From assembly GCF_900129485.1 (NCBI RefSeq), contig NZ_FQVW01000025.1:1-45630 (forward strand): DNA of 45,630 nt. Direction: 5' to 3'. Within the stretch, counting starts at the first letter, position 1. Each line of letters opens with the position of its first letter. Positions 17,323 to 24,340 of the stretch are shown piece after piece. This DNA is from Ornithinibacillus halophilus. GTDB taxonomy: Bacteria > Bacillota > Bacilli > Bacillales > Amphibacillaceae. Position numbers and translations under genes: made by a program. The notes under the pieces were generated by a model. That model was given only the letters and a program-made list of their open reading frames with translations. It was not told where the DNA came from and did not search any database.

Positions 17323-17645
17323 ATATTCTGTTAATAAAGCAGAAAATTCAACTTGTTTCTCGAACTTAGGTTTATCTTTAAGAGCCAATTTCCTTTCGAA
17401 GGTCACCAATTGTAATCATAATATATACGCCTTACGCCCAATCTTTTAATTTTACCTGTTTCAACCGCTTTATTCCACCGTGTTACAGCAATTTCCATTT
17501 AATGCAATAACTTCACTTTGTGTTCTTGTTCGAGATTTTTTACGGCGGGATGAAGATGTCATTTCTTTTCGAATCGAATTGTTCGCCCACTTCCGATTTT
17601 CTCTAATAGTTTCATCAATTTCTGTTAATGAAATCTTTCTCATCC
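17300..17645 (-). pseudogene. Frame-disrupted remnant of one or two small genes
   Basis: On the minus strand a good ribosome site 'aaggaaggtaataggtgg' precedes MRKISLTEIDETIRENRKWA at 17645. That frame runs 58 codons to a stop near 17470. Coherent coding then continues in another frame (EIAVTRWNKAVETGKIKRLG then VRRIYYDYNW), and in a third (LALKDKPKFEKQVEFSALLT). I recognise none of the three pieces. The serial frame changes suggest a decayed phage- or element-borne gene set. It could equally be three tiny overlapping genes. Confidence 0.4.
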
Positions 17646-17738
17646 ACCTATTACCTTCCTTTAAAAATCAAATTATTAATTGAACGTGCTTTCTCTTTTT
17701 ATTTACAATAATATCACATTTTTATTACTGCTTGAAAT

Positions 17739-17754
17739 CAGCATGGGGACGGAG
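17739..17754 (+). repeat. Partial REP-like motif
   Basis: CAGCATGGGGACGGAG, the left half of the motif found in full at 25511. The following 17755-18015 stretch has no supported gene. A short plus-strand frame reads EDVDHEMDEFLEKKFVSIGI and ends at a stop; it could be debris. Confidence 0.5.
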
Positions 17755-18018
17755 TGTGACTGAATCTTTGTTCAAGACCTATACAAGAAATTTAAGGAGA
17801 GATAAGGTTAGTGCAATTAATCTACACCAATTGACCAAATATTAAGAATCCCATTGACGCACCTCACCCCCACTTCTCCAAAGAGGATGTTGACCACGAA
17901 ATGGATGAATTCTTGGAGAAGAAGTTTGTTTCGATTGGAATTGATTCCTGAAGTGATTTGAAATTTTCGTCATTCACTACTTTAACGCTAGTTTGTAAGA
18001 AAGCCTACACATTAGAAC

Positions 18019-18060
18019 AAGAAGTGAAGAGGCAAATTATGTTTCTGCACTTCTTTTTTT
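18019..18060 (+). terminator. Terminator-like hairpin in the debris region
   Basis: AGAAGTG ... CACTTCT with a run of seven T after it. No intact gene precedes it, so it is probably left from a lost gene. Confidence 0.45.
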
Positions 18061-18126
18061 ATAAAAAAAGAAAGAAGTGTTTATTCAACTACACGAAAGT
18101 CTCAACTCTAAACAAAATACTCTTGC

Positions 18127-18345
18127 TTAATTTCTCACAGCTACTTTAAATGCGTAATAGGCCTCTCCTTTTATTTCTTCTTCCCATTTTGCATGAACAT
18201 TATAATAATAAAGACCCGTTTCGGTAGGCGCAGTAAATTGTCTATTAGTTTTAGTTATATCAACTTTTGATTTATTTCCTTTATGAATTTGTGTTACTTC
18301 AATCATATCTGGGAAAATTGGAGTCCCATTATTACCTGTTACATT
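18127..18345 (-). pseudogene. C-terminal fragment of a second lipoprotein (paralogue of 22486-23091)
   Basis: Read on the minus strand the fragment gives NGTPIFPDMIEVTQIHKGNK, then SKVDITKTNRQFTAPTETGL, then YYYNVHAKWEEEIKGEAYYA and FKVAVRN. It aligns with the C terminus of the lipoprotein at 22486 (QVEVIQFGF ... ENQTFFSAPDEQGNYYYLIH ... AYYAFRIRVS). There is no signal peptide, lipobox or N-terminal half. The fragment stops where plus-strand permease sequence begins, at about 18345. Confidence 0.75.
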
Positions 18346-18555
18346 TTAATAGGAATACTTTTAGTGGGGTTTGTGTTAACCTTTATTCCGTGGGATGGTC
18401 TGTTTTGGATAAATCCTTTCCAGTATGTATTGGCTGAAAGGACAATCGTTAATCAAAATGATAGTATTTGGTATCAAGGAATCCCTGCTTCCATCCTGTT
18501 TATGATTGGATGTTTAATTATAAGTATGCAAACTATTAAATCTAGTAGAATTTAA
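18345..18555 (+). pseudogene. C-terminal fragment of an ABC-2 permease (paralogue of 19156-20274)
   Basis: The plus-strand frame gives YILIGILLVGFVLTFIPWDG, then LFWINPFQYVLAERTIVNQN, then DSIWYQGIPASILFMIG and a last helix. It aligns with the C terminus of the permease at 19156 (FAWVNPFQYTIPKEAILYQN, HLFYQGISVTLL). Only the last two membrane helices remain. It is head to head with the lipoprotein fragment, so the two pieces cannot come from one operon without an inversion or two insertions. Confidence 0.75.
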
Positions 18556-18592
18556 GGTTATCGTTCCTGTCCCCCACTTCTGCCTGTTCTTG

Positions 18593-18896
18593 TACAAGCA
18601 TGGAGACGGAGCTCTTGCTTCACAATAGTCTAATACTCAGATTATATGGTTGAGCAACTATTAGAATTAATACAATTGCCCCAAAACAGATATTTAAAAC
18701 AGAGATAAATCCATAGCAGTAAAACTTTAGATTGATACAGTTTAGTATGATGAGTTCAGCACCTATGTATATATGGATAAAAAGTCATAACTTCAAAAAC
18801 AAAGTAAAGCGTCACCCCCTTGATACACAAAGGATTAACGCTTTCTTAAGTTAGTGATTCCGATTGGGCTCGAACCAACGACCTCCACCCTGTCAA
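18593..18896. repeat. Left copy of the ~300-bp direct repeat (candidate att-proximal repeat)
   Basis: 304 bp, matching 25507-25807 with about five substitutions and one 3-bp indel. From left to right it holds a full REP-like motif, an open minus-strand frame without a start codon (hydrophobic, ending QPYNLSIRLL), the tRNA-Val terminator hairpin and the 3' part of tRNA-Val. The match stops at 18896, inside the anticodon loop. Confidence 0.92.
18855..18896 (-). pseudogene. 3' fragment of tRNA-Val(GAC)
   Basis: 42 nt equal to tRNA positions 32-73: anticodon loop from TTGACAG, the 3' half of the anticodon stem, variable loop, whole T arm and 3' acceptor strand. All 5' parts are missing. This is the usual scar that an integrating element leaves at the far end of its tRNA target. 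Confidence 0.9.
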
Positions 18897-19155
18897 TTCT
18901 CAAGAGCGAGTTTTATTAAGTATTTATGCATCTATAAATTCCAATACGTCCATTTAATCAGTTTCCAAATGTTTATTTATGCAATCTGTTTCTGTTAATT
19001 CCATTGTGTCTAGAAATTCTGTGTAATTTTGGTGCAGTCTTTTATTAAAAACATATGGAGGTAGAGTGTACTACAAAACCTAATTAGGCTGATATCGACT
19101 TAACGGATGAAACAATAAAGTGAAACTTTGTTCATTAGGAAAATACCAATCCCCA
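18897..19155. other. Island left end, no gene seen
   Basis: A+T-rich. It contains loosely repeated pieces, 'tatttatgcatctataaattcc' shortened elsewhere to 'tttatttatgcaatctg', and 'gttaattcca' / 'agaaattctg'. They could be recombinase-binding or att-flank sequence, but nothing is decisive. Confidence 0.35.
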
Positions 19156-20274
19156 CTAATTAAAATTCCGCTTTATCCTAAGTATAGAAATAACGACTAA
19201 TAACAATGTCGCCAGTAAAGTAACCGAAATACCTTGATAGAAAAGGTGTTCATTCTGATATAGAATTGCTTCTTTAGGGATTGTGTATTGAAACGGATTA
19301 ACCCAAGCAAATGGGGTCCAATTAATAAAATTCCCTAGCTGATATCCACCTATTAGAGTAGCAATAATTGCTAACAAGGATGCGAGTAAATGTTTGAATA
19401 CTAGACTATAATAAATATATAGTGCAATGACAAAAAGGAGCATAATAGCAAATAAAAGTACGACAAATTGTAAATAATCCATCGTTGACATATAGTACAA
19501 ATGCCCTTCTTTTTCAATCAGTACTGGATATGCAAAGGATCCTTCTGCTCCAAATAATTTTCCGATTAGCGCCCCTACAGCAATAATGAAGAAAAAAGTA
19601 AAAACAGAAGTCAGTAGTGCACTAAAATACTTACCCAAAATTAACTTTGTCCGATTTAAAGGTAATGTAAATAATAGATTAATTGACCTATTCTCAAATT
19701 CTCTCGTCATTATTTCTCCAATAAGTAGTAAGACAATAATTAAACCACTATAGCTAATAAATAGGTCCACCACTTGCTTTAAAAAGTTAGGAAATGCCGT
19801 ACTATAATGCTCAAATTCAGGTGGAATTTCCAAATCCAGTAAGGTATGATTCATTGCTATTCTATGAGAAATGTCCTCGTCAGAAATGGGATAGTCCTCA
19901 CCGGTAGCTTTATACTCACTGATAGCTACTAATAACCGATTCTCAACCGTTAATTCCGTTTTCCAATCGTCCTCAGTTGCCATTACATTTCGTAATTCCC
20001 TAGCCAAATTCAACACGGTAAGATTTAATTCTTGTTTCATTTCAACTTCTTCGTTGTTTCCTAATCGCTCTAATTGACTGGTATAGCCACTATCCTTTGA
20101 TGAACTCGTTTCAATGAATAAAGCAATTTCTTCATTTTTTTGCTCCTGTGCATAATCCTGAAATAAGACATTTCTAATGAATAGAAATACCACTGAACAG
20201 ACTAGTGCGATTAGTATAATGAGAAACTTTTTGGTCCAAGCAAACTTTTTTAACTCAAATAGAAATAGCTTCAT
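19156..20274 (-). CDS. ABC-2 type permease of the island export operon
   Basis: A 372-aa membrane protein: one N-terminal helix (about 17-34), an extracytoplasmic loop of about 130 residues, then five or six helices (about 165-370). The pattern FELKKFAWTKKF at the N terminus and IGEIMTREFENRSINLLFTL mid-protein is typical of ABC-2 permeases of peptide and lantibiotic-immunity exporters. Its start overlaps the stop of the ATPase gene by 4 bp (ATGA). A C-terminal paralogous fragment lies at 18345-18555, outside the island repeat. The substrate is unknown; the secreted peptide encoded upstream is a candidate. Confidence 0.82.
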   Translation of the reverse strand: MKLFLFELKKFAWTKKFLIILIALVCSVVFLFIRNVLFQDYAQEQKNEEIALFIETSSSKDSGYTSQLERLGNNEEVEMKQELNLTVLNLARELRNVMATEDDWKTELTVENRLLVAISEYKATGEDYPISDEDISHRIAMNHTLLDLEIPPEFEHYSTAFPNFLKQVVDLFISYSGLIIVLLLIGEIMTREFENRSINLLFTLPLNRTKLILGKYFSALLTSVFTFFFIIAVGALIGKLFGAEGSFAYPVLIEKEGHLYYMSTMDYLQFVVLLFAIMLLFVIALYIYYSLVFKHLLASLLAIIATLIGGYQLGNFINWTPFAWVNPFQYTIPKEAILYQNEHLFYQGISVTLLATLLLVVISILRIKRNFN

Positions 20275-21155
20275 TCAGATACGGTCCTTTCAAATAGTTC
20301 AAGGTATCTTTTTTCAGCACCAATTCGTTTAATATCTATATCCTCAACCAGAACATCATTTTGATTTAAATGGATAAGTACGTCTTGAAAGGATGTTTCA
20401 TTATCATAAAATACAACCTGGTCATCCTTATTAACTGTATAAGAAACGGATAGTTCATTTAATTTGTCTTTTGCTTGTGCTAGATTATTTACGTTTAAGA
20501 AATATTGTTTCATATTATAGTTCTTTAATGACTCTTCTAAAATTTGCCCATCCTTCATAAAGAAAATCGTGTTGGTTAATCGATCGATTTCATCTAAATT
20601 ATGGGACGAAATCATAATAGTCGTTCCTTCTTCATATAGCTCTAATAAGATTTTTCGCATATTAATGGCACTTGAGGGATCTAGACCATTTAATGGTTCA
20701 TCCATGAGCAGTAACTTTGGGTTATTAATGATTGCCATCGCTAGTAACAAATGTTGCTTCATACCTAGAGAGAATTTTTGTACAGGCTTCTTTAAATAAC
20801 TTTCCATCCCAACTCGTTTTGCTACTTCTACTATTTTGGTGCTAGGCTGTTTCATGACACTACAAACAAATTGCAAATGGTCATAAGCAGTTAAATTTTC
20901 ATATAGAATTCGATTATCCTGTAAATAGGAAACATCATAAAACAAAGAGGTATCTTTGTAATCCTTTTCAAGTACTTTAATTGTCCCACTATTAATCGAC
21001 AATAGATTTGTCATACAATTAAATAATGTTGTTTTCCCCGAACCATTAGGTCCCACTATTGCAACGATTTGTGGATGGTTTATTTCAAATTGGACCCCTT
21101 GTAAAACCCACTCTTTTTTATATTTCTTTGTTAAGTTATCAACTTGAACAATCAT
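20271..21155 (-). CDS. ABC transporter ATP-binding protein of the island export operon
   Basis: A 294-aa ATPase with all expected motifs: Walker A GPNGSGKTT (35-43), a Q-loop near YLQD (78-81), signature KFSLGMKQ (127-134, a variant of LSGGQ), Walker B LLLMDEP (148-154) and H-loop His185 in SSHNLDE. Residues beyond about 205 form an extra C-terminal domain common in BcrA/NatA-type ATPases. It lies between two permease genes on the same strand, 31 bp after the larger permease. The trio resembles bacteriocin-immunity or sodium/antibiotic efflux ABC-2 systems. Confidence 0.92.
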   Translation of the reverse strand: MIVQVDNLTKKYKKEWVLQGVQFEINHPQIVAIVGPNGSGKTTLFNCMTNLLSINSGTIKVLEKDYKDTSLFYDVSYLQDNRILYENLTAYDHLQFVCSVMKQPSTKIVEVAKRVGMESYLKKPVQKFSLGMKQHLLLAMAIINNPKLLLMDEPLNGLDPSSAINMRKILLELYEEGTTIMISSHNLDEIDRLTNTIFFMKDGQILEESLKNYNMKQYFLNVNNLAQAKDKLNELSVSYTVNKDDQVVFYDNETSFQDVLIHLNQNDVLVEDIDIKRIGAEKRYLELFERTVSE

Positions 21156-21186
21156 AAGAATCCCCCTCGAAATTGTTGTTTACTAT

Positions 21187-22416
21187 TTATTTAGCTTTTC
21201 TTTTAAAAATTAAATAGGAAGCAAATAATATAATAAAACTAGAGATTAATAGGCTGAAAATACCGTTCCATATGGTGAAACTAAAATTTTCTGCAGTTAG
21301 AGCGTATTCCATTGTTATGATGTCGTTTATCTGAAAGTAATTAAAAGGATTATATGGAGCAAACGATAGACCCCTTCCAATATCGGATCCGCTCAATAAG
21401 TTGCCCAAGACTAAGGTTACGATGGTAAGAACAATTGTCATAAACGTTTGCTTTACTAGAACGGAGTATAAAAATAGCCAACTGTAGCAGAATATCAATA
21501 CAATAAAAAATAGCAGCATAGATAAAAGAATAAAGTTTCCCATCTCCATAAATCGAAATGAAGAATCAGGTTTGTAAATGAGTACTGGGTAATTCCAGTC
21601 ACCAAAACGATCAAAGATAATGCCTAAAAGTAGCCCCCATAAAGCTGTTGCTAATAATATGAGGAATGTTAATAAGACGGTGGTTATCAACTTACTCCAA
21701 ATTACTTTCCAGCTTTTTAATGGCATGGTGGCCAAAAAGTTAATTGGTCCATTTCGACCGATATCTTCTCTTGTAACAACATTTCCAAATAAGAATAAAA
21801 AGAATATAGCTCCTCCAATGTTTAGACCGACTCCAATAAGAAGATATAAAAAATATACAGAAGATGAATCATACTTATTATAAAAATCATAGGCGATTTC
21901 TTCTATTATTGCTGTATCAAACACTCTGTCATAAGCGGTTATTTCTGAATTACTATGTATAGGGAAAACAGGTTGAATATTATGTTCCAATAGCCATTTA
22001 TTTTTCTCGTAAACAACTTCATATGTAAAACCGGTTGGCCAAGTATATACATTCTGAGAAGGGGACATTTTAACTAGTTCTTCACCATTTGCAATTTCGT
22101 AATTGAGAATAGTGTTCCAATCATAATTCTTTGCTGCTTCAGAAAGCATATCAAGCTCTTCTATTTCATTAACAAAGAATTCGATTTCTTCCTTATTTGC
22201 CGCATTGCTTTCCTCCGTAATACTTAATTCTTCTATTGTTGATTGGAAATTTGATTTAACGGTTTCGTTTTTATAAATATAATCGTCAGCACGTTCGGTA
22301 TGCACAAAGTTATAAACGAAATAAAAGCTGACAAATGAGAATAGTGCAATGATTAAAATTATAAAATATAGCGTTTTCATTATTTTTTTACTTTCAAATA
22401 GTAACAAGTTATTCAT
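21187..22416 (-). CDS. Second ABC-2 type permease of the island export operon
   Basis: A 409-aa membrane protein built like its neighbour at 19156: helix at about 15-36, a long extracytoplasmic loop (about 37-185), then about six helices. It shares VTREDIGRNGPINFLATMPL with the neighbour's MTREFENRSINLLFTLPL, so the two are probably the halves of a heterodimeric permease. The ribosome site 'aggaggtttttc' precedes the ATG. It lies 69 bp after the lipoprotein gene and 31 bp before the ATPase gene, all on the minus strand. Confidence 0.82.
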   Translation of the reverse strand: MNNLLLFESKKIMKTLYFIILIIALFSFVSFYFVYNFVHTERADDYIYKNETVKSNFQSTIEELSITEESNAANKEEIEFFVNEIEELDMLSEAAKNYDWNTILNYEIANGEELVKMSPSQNVYTWPTGFTYEVVYEKNKWLLEHNIQPVFPIHSNSEITAYDRVFDTAIIEEIAYDFYNKYDSSSVYFLYLLIGVGLNIGGAIFFLFLFGNVVTREDIGRNGPINFLATMPLKSWKVIWSKLITTVLLTFLILLATALWGLLLGIIFDRFGDWNYPVLIYKPDSSFRFMEMGNFILLSMLLFFIVLIFCYSWLFLYSVLVKQTFMTIVLTIVTLVLGNLLSGSDIGRGLSFAPYNPFNYFQINDIITMEYALTAENFSFTIWNGIFSLLISSFIILFASYLIFKRKAK

Positions 22417-22485
22417 GAAAAACCTCCTAGAATCTGGCCATAGGAAGAGCCCCTGCGGTCGACAAAACTGTATCTAAAAATGTGT

Positions 22486-23091
22486 TTAGCTTACTCTTAT
22501 TCGAAAAGCATAATAGGCTCTCTTTGTCTTACCCTCATCCCAGATTACATGAATAAGGTAGTAGTAATTTCCTTGCTCATCAGGAGCCGAAAAGAAAGTT
22601 TGGTTTTCCACTGTTTCACTATCAATGACTTTCCCTTCATCATCACGAAATCCAAATTGGATAACCTCCACTTGATGTGGTTTAATCCCAACTTTGAAAT
22701 CTTCATTATTTTGAGTCATTGAGATATGCAATTCTTCTCCCTTATTTGCAAATAACCGATTTTTACTCATGGTTTCCTCTCTAGGGTTTTCCGGAGTAAA
22801 AGCACAGTCTTCTTCCACACTTTCCTTCCAACAAACTCCAACTCTTAAACCTCCGACCACTCCTGCCTCACTGTATACATTAAAAGATTGATTAGGTCTT
22901 TCTGGGACGTTTTTTTCGTGTTCTATTTCTTCTTCCTTCTCCTCTATTGTTTCTTCCCCTAGTTCCTCTCCTATTTCTTCCGCTGGTAATTCAGCATACT
23001 CATGAATGGGTACGACTATTTTAGCATCCGTACAACTAGTTAAAATAATTAAACCAGCTATAATAAAAAATAGCTTTTTTATGATGCTCAC
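22486..23091 (-). CDS. Secreted lipoprotein of the island export operon (201 aa)
   Basis: Starts at a GTG (23091): VSIIKKLFFIIAGLIILTSC, with the lipobox LTSC at residues 17-20. 'aagaaaagag' lies directly before the GTG; no ATG with a proper ribosome site exists, so the start is uncertain. After the lipidated Cys comes an acidic linker rich in Glu (EEIGEELGEETIEEKEEEIE), then a domain of about 130 residues with two Cys (GVCWKESVEEDC) and a beta-rich C terminus (NYYYLIHVIWDEGKTKRAYY). I do not recognise the family. Context suggests an immunity or sensing role for the neighbouring exporter. A decayed paralogue lies at 18127-18345. Confidence 0.7.
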   Translation of the reverse strand: MSIIKKLFFIIAGLIILTSCTDAKIVVPIHEYAELPAEEIGEELGEETIEEKEEEIEHEKNVPERPNQSFNVYSEAGVVGGLRVGVCWKESVEEDCAFTPENPREETMSKNRLFANKGEELHISMTQNNEDFKVGIKPHQVEVIQFGFRDDEGKVIDSETVENQTFFSAPDEQGNYYYLIHVIWDEGKTKRAYYAFRIRVS

Positions 23092-23140
23092 CTCTTTTCT
23101 TGAAGGTATGTATTTGTTGATAAGTTTATTTATATTGTTT

Positions 23141-23187
23141 AATCGGGAATGCTTTAATTTAAAAGAATGAAGCATTCCCGATTTTTC
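23141..23187. terminator. Strong hairpin between the peptide gene and the lipoprotein/ABC genes
   Basis: AATCGGGAATGCTT and AAGCATTCCCGATT are perfect 14-bp arms around a 14-nt loop. The T run follows on the plus strand (ATTTTTC). On the minus strand, the direction of the operon, the stem is followed by AAACAA, so it may be an attenuator or an mRNA-end stabiliser that keeps the first gene more abundant than those after it. Confidence 0.75.
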
Positions 23188-23205
23188 AACCTTAATTAAT
23201 TAATT

Positions 23206-23529
23206 TTATTCATCTTCTTCAAACTGGTATGGTGGTATTCCACAAAATCCCGAACAACGGACAGTTCCTCTATACGTTGCAAGGATATGATCTCCCGTAG
23301 ATTGAGTGTTTATTAAGTACAGGATTCCACTCCAACCCGCAACATCATATTCAATTGATGCGTCTATTGAGTCATTAAGGCCATAAGGTATAGTCTGAGT
23401 TACTGTTTTAGTCTGAGACTGAATAGATTCTTCCGAGTTTTGAGCTAATACCTGTGTCTGTAATGGTGCAACTACAAAGAACAAACCTACTAGAATACAT
23501 GAAAAAATAGAGATAACTGTTTTCTTCAT
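23206..23529 (-). CDS. Small secreted peptide, candidate exported toxin or signal (107 aa)
   Basis: Starts MKKTVISIFSCILVGLFFVV, a clear Sec signal peptide with probable cleavage after VLA (about residue 29). The mature part is about 78 residues, acidic, with two close Cys in GTVRCSGFCGIPPYQ near the C terminus and an EEDE end. The ribosome site 'aaagggtgggaaattagt' lies before the ATG. It is the first gene of the minus-strand island operon and is separated from the rest by a strong hairpin, the layout of many bacteriocin loci. I do not recognise the family and see no biochemical signature, so toxin, signal or structural peptide all remain possible. Confidence 0.6.
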   Translation of the reverse strand: MKKTVISIFSCILVGLFFVVAPLQTQVLAQNSEESIQSQTKTVTQTIPYGLNDSIDASIEYDVAGWSGILYLINTQSTGDHILATYRGTVRCSGFCGIPPYQFEEDE

Positions 23530-23691
23530 ACTAATTTCCCACCCTTTTAAATTTACCTATATCTAGTATTATACATTTTTGTAAAAAACCCTTTTTTGAT
23601 CATTATGTAAATTGTTAATATAATATTACATTTAGCAAACTAGAGGAATAAATAGAATCTCAAATCTAGTATAGTTACCATATATTGCCTA

Positions 23692-23719
23692 TTGATTTTC
23701 TCTTCGTAATGGTTATGTT
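23692..23719 (+). promoter_or_regulatory. Possible promoter of the micro-ORF/recombinase operon
   Basis: TTGATT (23692-23697), 16 bp, TATGTT (23714-23719), about 50 bp before the first micro-ORF. It is a modest match to the SigA consensus. Confidence 0.4.
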
Positions 23720-23769
23720 TCTTTCTGGCGGTGGATGAACTACCGAAAAATAACAGGAGGAATCACAAC

Positions 23770-23865
23770 ATGAAATATAACATCAAAAGACCTTCCCATA
23801 AAATCCGAAATAACACCGAAAGAGCTCTAAAGCATTTAAAAGAAAGGGGAATGTTAAATGAATAA
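23770..23865 (+). CDS. Micro-ORF 1 of the recombinase operon (31 aa)
   Basis: MKYNIKRPSHKIRNNTERAL + KHLKERGMLNE, very basic and largely helical. It has a strong ribosome site 'aacaggaggaatcacaac'. Its last codons overlap the start of micro-ORF 2 (ATGAATAA), implying translational coupling. Family unknown. A small basic protein beside a site-specific recombinase could be a directionality or DNA-binding factor, but nothing shows that. Confidence 0.55.
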   Translation: MKYNIKRPSHKIRNNTERALKHLKERGMLNE

Positions 23866-23995
23866 TACACTCCCCCATCATATAAAAAAACTAAAGAAAA
23901 CCGTTAACAATGGAACAATATCACTTTTTGCTTTTAATGGTTTCCTGCAATATCGACAACAAAGGAGAAACCGAAATGAAGAAGAAGCTAAGTAA
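23858..23995 (+). CDS. Micro-ORF 2 of the recombinase operon (45 aa)
   Basis: MNNTLPHHIKKLKKTVNNGT, then ISLFAFNGFLQYRQQRRNRN, ending EEEAK. Its start overlaps the end of micro-ORF 1 by 8 bp and its end overlaps micro-ORF 3 by 20 bp. It is basic with a short hydrophobic centre. 'aaagaaagggga' upstream is an acceptable ribosome site. Family unknown. Confidence 0.5.
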   Translation: MNNTLPHHIKKLKKTVNNGTISLFAFNGFLQYRQQRRNRNEEEAK

Positions 23996-24116
23996 GCAAC
24001 CCTTTCCTGGTCATAAGAGTGGATCAATACGAGTGTTAGTCAAACGTGGCCAACGTGAAGAATCAGTTCAACTCGAACTAAATCTATTTAATGATGAGGA
24101 TAAATCTAGTAATTAG
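23976..24116 (+). CDS. Micro-ORF 3 of the recombinase operon (46 aa)
   Basis: Starts at ATG 23976 (ribosome site 'aaaggagaaaccgaa'), not at the in-frame ATG 66 bp earlier, which has no such site. MKKKLSKQPFPGHKSGSIRV, then LVKRGQREESVQLELNLFND, ending EDKSSN. The central 'SGSIRVLVKRGQREESVQLELNL' stretch alternates like beta strands. Family unknown. It is followed after 53 bp by micro-ORF 4. Confidence 0.6.
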   Translation: MKKKLSKQPFPGHKSGSIRVLVKRGQREESVQLELNLFNDEDKSSN

Positions 24117-24169
24117 AAGTATAAACATAGCCTCCAAATGTCAATGATGATAGACGGAGGTGTGTAATT

Positions 24170-24340
24170 ATGAGAAGACGTGTTGAGCTTCGTAGCGCAG
24201 AGGAAAACAACCAAACTACTAATATATGGATTCAGCACATGGTATCCAGGATTATTGTAGAGCAGTTGAACCTTCCTCCGCGATTACAAGCAAAGCTACT
24301 TTACGAAACATTGCCAAAAAATAATCGAGGTGAGAAGTAA
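24170..24340 (+). CDS. Micro-ORF 4 of the recombinase operon (56 aa)
   Basis: MRRRVELRSAEENNQTTNIW, then IQHMVSRIIVEQLNLPPRLQ, then AKLLYETLPKNNRGEK. The ribosome site 'gacggaggtgtgtaatt' is strong. Its stop TAA shares a base with the recombinase ATG (TAATG), a classic coupled junction. Two predicted amphipathic helices. Family unknown; a recombination directionality factor is one possibility worth testing. Confidence 0.6.
   Translation: MRRRVELRSAEENNQTTNIWIQHMVSRIIVEQLNLPPRLQAKLLYETLPKNNRGEK

Noticed and set aside
17480-17683. 67-codon plus-strand frame
   Set aside because: It lies antisense to the minus-strand remnant that has the better ribosome site and codon pattern.
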